The notes under the pieces are model-generated. The model was not told the origin of the DNA, searched no databases, and was given only the letters and a program-made list of their open reading frames with translations. DNA of 6,162 nucleotides from NCBI GenBank assembly GCA_937902305.1, contig CALDHV010000249.1, forward strand, positions 1 through 6,162. Reading direction: 5' to 3'. Shown piece after piece: positions 1 to 6,003 of the stretch. The position numbers were made by a program, and so were the translations under genes. The first letter of the stretch is position 1, and each line of letters begins with the position of its first letter. The DNA comes from an uncultured Clostridia bacterium (GTDB taxonomy: Bacteria > Bacillota > Clostridia > Oscillospirales > Acutalibacteraceae).

Positions 1-843
1 GACACCGCCAAAGACGCCGGCAAAGTCAACAAACATCTGAACGATTGAGTAAACCGGCAACAAATGCTCGGTGAAATGGCTGACGATCAAGCGGCTGAAG
101 TACATAGTCAAAACAGCGGTCAGCAAGGATGAAAATGATGCCGCCAGACCGTTGGAAAACATATTTTTGAGATCCTCGCCGCAAAAGCCAAAGCGGAACC
201 GGATAGAATTGGAGGGTCGAAACGCGTGGATGCACAGCACCAATAGGCCGCCGATAATTCCCATGAGCGTGCCGATGCTCAAGCCGGAAATGCCGAAACG
301 GGGTGTCAGCAAAACAGACGCCACGGTGTTGACCGCGATCTGCACCACATCTGACAGCACGCACAGCCGCTCGTCGCCGTCGTTATAGACCATATTATAG
401 CCGACCTGATACAGCGGATAGACCAGTGCGATCCAGCAGAAATTGAAATAATACGCGCTTGCCTGATCCAAAATGTTGGTAGACGCCCGGAAGAAATGCA
501 GGAAGGATGACCGCCCAAAAAACAAAACAGCGCTCATCACCACGCCGCTTGCAACAGCCAGCACCACACCCTGCCCGAAAACACGGTGCGCCTGTTGCTC
601 ATGGAAGCGACCACACTCCAGCGAATAAACCGCCGCCGTTCCGGTGCCGACCAGCTTACCAAAGAACACGATCAATGTAAAGAACGGCATTGCCAGGCTG
701 ATAGCAGATAAGGCGATTTCACCCAGCATCCAGCCGCCGACCACATTGTCGATCAGCCCCGTCAAGAAAAATATGAAGAGGGAAAGACTGCCGGCAGCGA
801 CCAAAGAACGGTATTTCCGTTTATAAAATCGTCGTTTTGCCAT
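1..843 (-). CDS. MATE-family multidrug/metabolite efflux transporter, N-terminal 281 residues (runs off the window)
   Basis: Integral membrane protein expected to export drugs or metabolites in exchange for Na+ or H+. The frame is open from the ATG at 843 to base 1 with no stop, giving 281 residues of a family usually about 450 long, so the C-terminal lobe lies outside the window. After a basic start (MAKRRFYKRKYR) there are hydrophobic segments near residues 14-32, 44-70, 90-110, 130-150, 162-180, 186-206, 230-250 and 260-281. The stretch GGWMLGEIALSAISLAMPFF (36-55), followed by a G-T-G-T-A-A segment and a short polar loop, is the typical first part of a MATE N-lobe. A G-rich sequence (GGGGGGGAAAG) precedes the ATG. 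It is the last visible gene of the run, 112 bases after the SpoIIE-type phosphatase, with no convincing promoter of its own, so it is probably co-transcribed. The substrate cannot be told from sequence; a polysaccharide flippase of the same superfamily is less likely. Confidence 0.88.
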   Translation of the reverse strand, partial: MAKRRFYKRKYRSLVAAGSLSLFIFFLTGLIDNVVGGWMLGEIALSAISLAMPFFTLIVFFGKLVGTGTAAVYSLECGRFHEQQAHRVFGQGVVLAVASGVVMSAVLFFGRSSFLHFFRASTNILDQASAYYFNFCWIALVYPLYQVGYNMVYNDGDERLCVLSDVVQIAVNTVASVLLTPRFGISGLSIGTLMGIIGGLLVLCIHAFRPSNSIRFRFGFCGEDLKNMFSNGLAASFSSLLTAVLTMYFSRLIVSHFTEHLLPVYSIVQMFVDFAGVFGGV

Positions 844-902
844 CGTCTTTCCCCCCCGTGAGTAATCTCCACCAACTGTTCAAAAAGCCCGGCGGTTTTG
901 CC

Positions 903-929
903 CGGTACCGCGTCATAGCGCGGATACCG
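903..929 (-). other. Stem-loop in the phosphatase-MATE intergenic gap
   Basis: On the transcribed strand CGGTA-T-CCGCG pairs with CGCGG-TACCG around the six-base loop CTATGA: ten base pairs with a single bulged T. It lies about 27 bases after the phosphatase stop codon and is the strongest fold in the 112-base gap. No U-run follows directly; a TTTTT occurs only about 17 bases later (882-886), after a GC-rich stretch. It is therefore not a standard intrinsic terminator. It could be an attenuator, a partial terminator that lowers MATE expression, or a 3'-end stabiliser of the upstream message. The pairing is seen in the sequence; the role is inferred. Confidence 0.5.
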
Positions 930-955
930 CCGCCCGAGACGCGCGGATCGGCAGC

Positions 956-3358
956 TTATACAGCCGATCCGTCGCCGTCATAGCGCAGAGCGACCATCGT
1001 AATATCGTCGAACTGGTCGGCATTGCCGACGAAGGTGTCCACATCGGCACGGACATATGCGCACAGCTCCTCCATCGACGCAAAAGAGCGGGCGTTCAGC
1101 GCTTTCTGCAACCGTTCCTCCCCGTACAGCTCATTATGAGCGTTCGTCGCCTCGGTTACACCGTCGGTATACAGGAAAACCGTATCCCCCGGCTCGAGCT
1201 GAAGCGTCTGCATCTTATACGGCAAGCCCTCCATACCCGCCAGCACCAGTCCGGCATGGGAATGCAGGTATTCGAATGTGCCGTCGCCGTGCCGCACCAG
1301 CGGCGGGTTGTGCCCGGCATTGGCAAAGCGGATCAGTCCGCTCTTGAGATCGAGATACCCCTGCCACGCCGTCACGAACATACCGGCATCATTACCCTCG
1401 CACAGAGCATCGTTACCGCGGGTGAACACCGTATTGATCGGCAGTCCCGCCTCGGTCAGGCTCTTCAGCTCCGCCTTAGCGCGCATCATAAACATCGCGG
1501 CGGGGATCCCCTTGCCGGAAACATCGGCAATGAGGAAATGAAGCGACTGATCGTCGGTCATATAAAAATCATAGAAATCGCCGCCGACCTCTTTGGCGGT
1601 ATCCATACAGGCGTATATCTCATAATCGGAGCGTTGCGGGAACATACGCGGGAGCGCCGAGCTTTGGATCGTGCGGGCAAACTCCAGCTCCCGGTCGATC
1701 CGGGCAGATGCCTCCGCGATGTACCGTTTCAGCGTATCCACCGTCGAGTTGATGTCATCGGACAGCGAGGCAAACTCCGCATTGGAGCGGACATTGACCA
1801 CCTCGTTGAGATCACCGGCGGTGATCTTCGCCAGCGAATCATTGACACGATCCATCTTTTTCACGATCACACTGCGGATAAGCTGATAGATCATCGCAAA
1901 CATCACCGCAAAGACCAGCACCTCCATAAAGGAGTTGACATACATTGCGATATTCCTTAGCTGCATCGCCTCGTCCTTCGGCAAAACCGACAGGACAATG
2001 TAGCCTTCCGCTTTACTATACATATACATACAGTCCACGCCGTCGATGGTATGAGATTGGCTGGTCATCGGCTCGGGCAGCTCCGCCATATCGGAGAAGC
2101 CCGCCTCGTGCATCGTCGTCCACTTGTACTCCGCCGGAGCACTGACGATCCTGCCGCTTTCATCGGCGACGATGACATAGCCGGTCTCGCTTACATGGCG
2201 ATTTTTCGTCACATCGACCACGATGGAATGGATGTCCCGCTGGAATTGCACAGCATCATAGGCGACCTGAACAAAGCCGTCCTCTGTCCTCACGCCGCCG
2301 TATTTGCGGGAAATGGAGCGGTCATAGGAGATCGGGCCGTATTTCTGTACATATTCGGTTTTGTTGGTCAGCAGGCATAAAAACGCTGCCGATTGAACGC
2401 CGCTTGCCATATCAAAGCCGACAAAATCGGGGTTGGTCGATCCGGTAATAATGCCTTTCTTATTTACTATATCAATTTCAGCGATTTCATATTTCTTTGC
2501 AAGATCGCCCAGCGGCTTGTCCTTGATTTGAGCGGCGACGGTCTTGGTCAAAGAAATCAAGTTGGTGTCGGATGCGTTCTCAATATCGCCGATCACATCG
2601 TCGATCGCCAGATTGAGCAGGTGTGTCGCTTGCGTTTCGGCGATCGCAGTCTGTAGCGCGTACATAAAGCCGGTCGTAGCCAAAAACGCCGCCACGACGC
2701 AGATCAGCAGGCGGCGTTGCACCGTCTGCGATATACGTCGCCGCTCGTTATGCCCGAACAGCCGCTCGCGCGACGCGATGGTGATGAGAACGGCGGCAAC
2801 CATTACGGATAAGGCGTTGCCGATCACCATCGGGAAGGTACAGCTCTTGACCACCGCCATCGCCTTGGTGGTATTGTCCATATTGGTGATGAAAACCATC
2901 GTCATATGGAACACTTCCATCACGACACCGATGGCAAACGACAGCATCCAGGACGGGCGCTTATCATCGAACATAAACTTGCGCAAAAGTGCCGAATAGA
3001 TGCCCGCGATCAACGTAGACACCGAGCACGCGACCCGGGTGAAGGTTCCGATTCCCCATGCCACGGCGATCCAGCGCTCGACGCCGCCGATCACACCGGC
3101 AATGATACCGGCAGGACCGCCGAACATCAGACCCGCGATCAGCACCGCCGCGTCGCGGCAGTTGATCTGCGCGCCGTTGATCGGCACGCCCGCCTCGGTA
3201 CCTAAAATCGCCAGCCCGCCGAACAAAACGCCGATGAGTATCTGTTTGACGGCGCGCGGCAATTTGGCGCACGCCGTCTTTTTATCCAACAGATACACGA
3301 TCACAGCGACGACCGCCGGCAATAGCGTCGCCAAAGCCAGCTTGAAATAAGGGTTCAT
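956..3358 (-). CDS. Membrane sensor protein phosphatase: LytS-type 5TM receptor, Cache-like sensor, HAMP, SpoIIE/PP2C
   Basis: An 800-residue transmembrane serine phosphatase of the RsbU/SpoIIE class, which in known systems removes phosphate from STAS-domain proteins. Residues 1-200 hold six hydrophobic segments of the LytS/YhcK 5TM-receptor type, with the signature NGAQINCRDAAVLIAGLMFG (61-80) followed by a G-rich helix ending GGVERW. TM7 (217-238) and TM8 (472-495) flank an extracytoplasmic domain of about 235 residues that looks Cache-like (GYVIVADESGRIVSAP at 393-408). A HAMP-like segment (about 490-545) and a helical linker with LEFARTIQSSALP (558-570) lead into the PP2C domain. That domain keeps VGGDFYDF (D594), IADVSGKG (D612), ANAGHNPP (679-686), YTDGVTEA (D732) and DDIT (D784/D785), the expected metal-site aspartates, so it should be active. 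It starts 17 bases after the STAS-kinase stop with a modest GGTGGG ribosome site. The signal it senses is unknown. Confidence 0.93.
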   Translation of the reverse strand: MNPYFKLALATLLPAVVAVIVYLLDKKTACAKLPRAVKQILIGVLFGGLAILGTEAGVPINGAQINCRDAAVLIAGLMFGGPAGIIAGVIGGVERWIAVAWGIGTFTRVACSVSTLIAGIYSALLRKFMFDDKRPSWMLSFAIGVVMEVFHMTMVFITNMDNTTKAMAVVKSCTFPMVIGNALSVMVAAVLITIASRERLFGHNERRRISQTVQRRLLICVVAAFLATTGFMYALQTAIAETQATHLLNLAIDDVIGDIENASDTNLISLTKTVAAQIKDKPLGDLAKKYEIAEIDIVNKKGIITGSTNPDFVGFDMASGVQSAAFLCLLTNKTEYVQKYGPISYDRSISRKYGGVRTEDGFVQVAYDAVQFQRDIHSIVVDVTKNRHVSETGYVIVADESGRIVSAPAEYKWTTMHEAGFSDMAELPEPMTSQSHTIDGVDCMYMYSKAEGYIVLSVLPKDEAMQLRNIAMYVNSFMEVLVFAVMFAMIYQLIRSVIVKKMDRVNDSLAKITAGDLNEVVNVRSNAEFASLSDDINSTVDTLKRYIAEASARIDRELEFARTIQSSALPRMFPQRSDYEIYACMDTAKEVGGDFYDFYMTDDQSLHFLIADVSGKGIPAAMFMMRAKAELKSLTEAGLPINTVFTRGNDALCEGNDAGMFVTAWQGYLDLKSGLIRFANAGHNPPLVRHGDGTFEYLHSHAGLVLAGMEGLPYKMQTLQLEPGDTVFLYTDGVTEATNAHNELYGEERLQKALNARSFASMEELCAYVRADVDTFVGNADQFDDITMVALRYDGDGSAV

Positions 3359-3375
3359 CTATCGCCCACCAACTT

Positions 3376-4548
3376 TCAGAAAGTGAGAGTATCCACCCGA
3401 TCCAGCAAGTCAAGAATATGCTGCTTGTACACCTCGATTGTCTTGCGACCCTCGTCGGTATCCAGCCCGTTGCGGCGAATAAGACGGCGCATCAGGCGGG
3501 TATAGCCGATCAACTGCGCCTTACGCTCAACATCGGCGATCTTTTCCGGATCGTCTGTTCCGAGGTACAGCGGGAGCGTCTTTTTCCAGATATACACGGA
3601 TCTTTCGTACGGGATACCCAGGAAAGACTCGGAAACGGAGTGATCCAGCTCAGCAAAGCCCATATAGGCATTGAATACCGAGGCCAGCTCAAAGACCGGA
3701 TGTCCCTGGCATAGCGTGTCCATATCAATCAGCAGTACCTCGCCATTTTGGAGCATCACGTTCTTGATGTGATAGTCGCCGTGCATCATCGTATGTACGG
3801 TCGGCACATCCTCGATGAGCTTGATCAGCTTATCCGCCTTGTCCGCCGGCAGATAGTCGCGCAGGAAGGTCGCCCATTTGATCGCGACCTCCTTCATATC
3901 CGGCATATCCTCCGGCTTGACCTCGGTAGAGTGGATCTTTTTGAGCAAATCAACCGACAGATTGATATAATGGTCGATATTATCCGGCTCCGCCTTGATG
4001 AGCTTCGCAAAGGATTTGGCGTTGAGCAGCTCGAAAACCGAGCCGTAGCCGTCCCCGACCTTCACGACGTCGTACGGGATCGCCGTGGGGATGCCGAGCA
4101 CAAACGCCCGGCGCGCCAGCTCGCGCTCACGGTGAATATCCGGCAAGCTGTCAGGATTGAGATACACCTTGATGATCGTATCGGGATCGAGACGGTAGAC
4201 CTTACCGTTCGCGCCCTGACCGATGACCTCACAGCCCTCAACCGACAAACGGCGATACGCTTTTTCGACCGGGAGCATCTCGGTGAAACCGGTCATATCG
4301 AAAATCTCATATACATCGGAAGAAACATTAATGAGCTTCATCCCGGCATTTGCCTTGAGCAGGCGCAGAATGACGCGCAAGCCGGCGCTGGAGATATATT
4401 CCAACGCATCCATATCGAGGATGAGCTTACCCTCCGGCTGTGCCTCCCGTGCCGCCAGAAGCTCGGCTTGCGCCGCCTCCGCATTCGACGAATCGATACG
4501 CCCGGTAAGGAATAGGGTCAATGTGTTGTCTTTGAATTCCGATTTCAT
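3376..4548 (-). CDS. STAS domain (anti-sigma-factor-antagonist type) fused to an APH-like kinase of the TIGR02172 type
   Basis: A 390-residue two-domain cytoplasmic protein. Residues 1-100 form a STAS domain like SpoIIAA/RsbV: a strand with FLTGRIDSSNA (13-23), then LILDMDALEYISSAGLRVIL (42-61). S54 aligns with the phosphorylated serine of the DSxGL motif, but the preceding Asp is Ser (S53). Residues about 103-390 are an aminoglycoside/choline-kinase-like fold: G-rich loop IGQGANGKVYRL (109-120), ATP-lysine K127 in IIKVY, helix-C glutamate E141 or E143, catalytic HGDYHIKN (D258, N263) and metal-binding D275 in LLIDMDT. All key kinase residues are present, so activity is likely. The best family match from memory is TIGR02172, a PF01636-related group first named in Fibrobacter. 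The start overlaps the HD gene's stop (ATGA), and its ribosome site lies in that gene's last codons. The SpoIIE-type phosphatase follows 17 bases later. Antibiotic resistance is unlikely; self-phosphorylation of the STAS domain is the inferred role. Confidence 0.9.
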   Translation of the reverse strand: MKSEFKDNTLTLFLTGRIDSSNAEAAQAELLAAREAQPEGKLILDMDALEYISSAGLRVILRLLKANAGMKLINVSSDVYEIFDMTGFTEMLPVEKAYRRLSVEGCEVIGQGANGKVYRLDPDTIIKVYLNPDSLPDIHRERELARRAFVLGIPTAIPYDVVKVGDGYGSVFELLNAKSFAKLIKAEPDNIDHYINLSVDLLKKIHSTEVKPEDMPDMKEVAIKWATFLRDYLPADKADKLIKLIEDVPTVHTMMHGDYHIKNVMLQNGEVLLIDMDTLCQGHPVFELASVFNAYMGFAELDHSVSESFLGIPYERSVYIWKKTLPLYLGTDDPEKIADVERKAQLIGYTRLMRRLIRRNGLDTDEGRKTIEVYKQHILDLLDRVDTLTF

Positions 4549-5123
4549 AGTACTACCTCTTTCCCGCCGAAAACGGCGTTTACTAATTGAACATATTCTT
4601 GGTATGCCGCGGTTTTTTCAAGCGTTGCCACGTAAGAACCGATCGTGCGGTAATACCACCCGTGCTCGTTCTTATCCTTTTGATGAAAAGCGTCGAAAAC
4701 CGCATCGCCGTTTTTCATCCAGTTGCGGTATAAAGAACGCATATTGGAGAGCTTATCGGCGAGCCACAGAATACGGACGTTTTCGTCCGCCGTATCCCGC
4801 AGTATGGCGATAGAATCCTCCTTGCGTTGCTTCCAAGTCTCGGAAGCAGGGCGCTCCTTGTGCTTATCCTCCGTCTCGCTCGCCACGAGATCGGCAACCC
4901 GCTTTCCAAAATGCTCGCAGATCTCCTCATACGAAAAAGCGGTGTCCTCGATGACATCGTGGAGCAGACCTGCCATCATCACATCCTCATCGGTGGTCAT
5001 ACTGCCGATGATCGCCGCCACCTCCATCGAGTGGAGGATATACGGTATTTTTTCCATCTTACGGCATTGGGAGCCATGCGCTTTGGCGGCGAAAAAAATA
5101 GCCTCATTGAGTTTTTCCGACAT
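4545..5123 (-). CDS. Small HD-domain hydrolase, SpoT/Mesh1-like, probable (p)ppGpp 3'-pyrophosphohydrolase
   Basis: A 192-residue soluble protein matching the hydrolase domain of RelA/SpoT proteins without a synthetase, TGS or ACT domain, i.e. the small alarmone hydrolase type. The conserved order is visible: AKAHGSQCRK (13-22), PYILHSMEVA with H31 (27-36), LLHDVIEDT with H55-D56 and E59-D60 (53-61), and LADKLSNMRS with D123 and N127 (121-130). These are the Mn-binding and catalytic positions of the family. The expected reaction is removal of pyrophosphate from ppGpp/pppGpp, but related HD proteins can act on other nucleotides, so substrate is the main doubt. A strong AGGAG ribosome site at 5131-5135 is seven bases from the ATG. 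The gene starts 13 bases after the upstream stop, and its own stop overlaps the STAS-kinase start, implying translational coupling and joint dosage. Confidence 0.88.
   Translation of the reverse strand: MSEKLNEAIFFAAKAHGSQCRKMEKIPYILHSMEVAAIIGSMTTDEDVMMAGLLHDVIEDTAFSYEEICEHFGKRVADLVASETEDKHKERPASETWKQRKEDSIAILRDTADENVRILWLADKLSNMRSLYRNWMKNGDAVFDAFHQKDKNEHGWYYRTIGSYVATLEKTAAYQEYVQLVNAVFGGKEVVL
4555..4562 (-). promoter_or_regulatory. Ribosome binding site of the STAS-kinase, embedded in the end of the HD gene
   Basis: AAAGAGGT lies six bases before the STAS-kinase ATG and is formed by the HD gene's Lys-Glu-Val codons just before its stop. With the ATGA overlap this fixes the start at 4548 and favours translation re-initiation by ribosomes finishing the HD protein. 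Confidence 0.75.
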
Positions 5124-5130
5124 TTCCGGT

Positions 5131-5135
5131 CTCCT
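5131..5135 (-). promoter_or_regulatory. Ribosome binding site of the HD hydrolase
   Basis: AGGAG, within AAAAGGAGA, seven bases before the ATG at 5123. It is the strongest site in the operon; the adenines just before it are shared with the TAA stop of the upstream gene. Confidence 0.8.
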
Positions 5136-5136
5136 T

Positions 5137-5859
5137 TTATCTCATTCGTTCCACTTGATTGATGGTGCCATCCGGGCGGACAGTCAGCTCCATCCGACCG
5201 CAGTTAGCGCCGAATATACAGTCCTCCGACCATATCTGATCGCCGGATGTGTTAAACACGTTGACAGTGAACGCCATATCCCTGCCCTCGCGTGCCGCCG
5301 TCTCGGCAAGATCGGAGTGCCATTTGGTGAATACACCGGGGGTCATATCGGCGGCGTTCATTTCCATCGCCTCATCCGCATAGGCAAGCTCGAGCCAGCC
5401 GATACCGCCGTCCTCTATGCGTAGAAAAACGCCTTGATCCTCGGCAAGATAGCTTTGATGCTGATACAACAGCCGCTCCGAGCCACCCGCCTTGAGCCAT
5501 ATCTGCAAGGTCTCGTCGGAAACGGGGATCGACAGAGAAAACGCGGTCGGATCGCCGGGCAAGACCCCGAGCCACTTACCGCTTTTGATGCCCACATACA
5601 AAAAGCCGTTCTTTTCCTGCGTTGTTTCACCGAGGAATCGACCGCTGTCCACCCAACCCTCGATGATCGCGTGTCCGTTGACGATTTCCGCGCGATCGAC
5701 GGTCACATCGGTATCGCACGCAGCAAAGCCGATCAGCCGCCAGCCAATACGCCCGACGACAAAGACTGCCGCCAAAATCGCCAGGATCATCAACCCATCC
5801 AGCACAAGAAGCGCGACCCGTTTTCGGGTAAACAGCCCGGTGTGTTTACTCTTCTCCAT
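5137..5859 (-). CDS. Single-pass membrane-anchored protein of unknown function, first gene of the operon
   Basis: 240 residues; no family recognised. A basic N-terminus (MEKSKHTGLFTRKR) precedes one hydrophobic segment at about 15-37, followed by a soluble part of about 200 residues. By the positive-inside rule this part should be outside the membrane. It appears beta-rich with short alternating hydrophobic strands, several glycines and tryptophans, and three cysteines (C48, C214, C220) of which the last two could form a disulphide. No lipobox or catalytic motif is visible. The start is the ATG at 5859, which has AAGAGGA four bases upstream. A longer in-frame reading from a TTG at 5943 would give 268 residues, but that codon lies inside the promoter -35 box and has no ribosome site. 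It heads the operon, 13 bases before the HD gene. A sensor, adaptor or ligand-binding partner of the downstream phosphatase is possible but not shown. Confidence 0.82.
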   Translation of the reverse strand: MEKSKHTGLFTRKRVALLVLDGLMILAILAAVFVVGRIGWRLIGFAACDTDVTVDRAEIVNGHAIIEGWVDSGRFLGETTQEKNGFLYVGIKSGKWLGVLPGDPTAFSLSIPVSDETLQIWLKAGGSERLLYQHQSYLAEDQGVFLRIEDGGIGWLELAYADEAMEMNAADMTPGVFTKWHSDLAETAAREGRDMAFTVNVFNTSGDQIWSEDCIFGANCGRMELTVRPDGTINQVERMR

Positions 5860-5863
5860 ACCG

Positions 5864-5870
5864 TCCTCTT
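5864..5870 (-). promoter_or_regulatory. Ribosome binding site deciding the start of the membrane-anchored protein
   Basis: AAGAGGA lies four bases before the ATG at 5859. The spacing is a little short, but no comparable site precedes the in-frame TTG at 5943, which supports the 240-residue product. Confidence 0.7.
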
Positions 5871-5914
5871 TTCTTTGCGTAGGGGATGGGAACAGCACTC
5901 CCCATATTTCTTTT

Positions 5915-5943
5915 ATTCTACCATTGAGCCTCTTTCTTGTCAA
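5915..5943 (-). promoter_or_regulatory. Sigma-A-type promoter of the operon
   Basis: Minus strand: TTGACA (5938-5943), a 17-base spacer, then TAGAAT (5915-5920). The -35 is a perfect consensus match and the -10 differs from TATAAT at one position. Transcription should begin near 5907-5909, leaving a leader of about 50 bases before the ATG at 5859. No other promoter of this quality was found between the genes, so all five genes may depend on it. The vegetative consensus suggests basal housekeeping expression rather than control by an alternative sigma factor. Confidence 0.85.
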
Positions 5944-5953
5944 TCACTTTCAC

Positions 5954-6003
5954 AAAAAAACGCAAACAAAAACGAGCAAAACAGGCGGCAAAAATGCCAA
6001 AAA
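5954..6003 (-). promoter_or_regulatory. Phased A/T-tracts upstream of the promoter (UP-element-like, probably curved DNA)
   Basis: On the plus strand there are A-runs at 5954-5960, 5968-5972, 5978-5981, 5990-5994 and 5999-6003. Their centres average about 11 bases apart, close to one helical turn, and the series begins about 11 bases upstream of the -35 box. Such tracts can bend DNA and bind the RNA polymerase alpha subunit, raising promoter strength. Spacing is seen; function is inferred. Confidence 0.5.

Noticed and set aside
26..518. Minus-strand frames of 112 and 70 codons within the transporter
   Set aside because: They are out-of-frame with the continuous MATE reading frame that spans 1-843 and have no family features.
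1136..1960. 274-codon open frame on the plus strand, opposite the PP2C domain
   Set aside because: It lies fully antisense to well-recognised SpoIIE, HAMP and linker sequence, is rich in His, Arg and Ile and has no recognisable motif: a GC-rich shadow frame.
864..3375. Shared AGTTGGTGG just upstream of both the phosphatase and transporter genes
   Set aside because: A nine-base match is expected by chance several times in a window this size.
3748..4515. 255-codon open frame on the plus strand, opposite the STAS-kinase
   Set aside because: Antisense to the clear kinase and STAS motifs; composition is His/Arg/Asp-rich and non-globular.
3376..4548. Reading the APH-like domain as an aminoglycoside resistance enzyme
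   Set aside because: The STAS fusion and signalling neighbours fit a regulatory kinase better, and closeness is to the TIGR02172-type group rather than known resistance enzymes.
4223..5424. Plus-strand open frames of 196 and 233 codons opposite the HD and membrane-protein genes
   Set aside because: They cross gene borders of a conserved HD protein, show Ser/Arg-rich composition and no motif; shadows.
5881..5903. Short inverted repeat GGGGA/TTCCC in the leader of the first gene as a riboswitch or operator
   Set aside because: Only about five pairs including a wobble, and no recognised riboswitch core.
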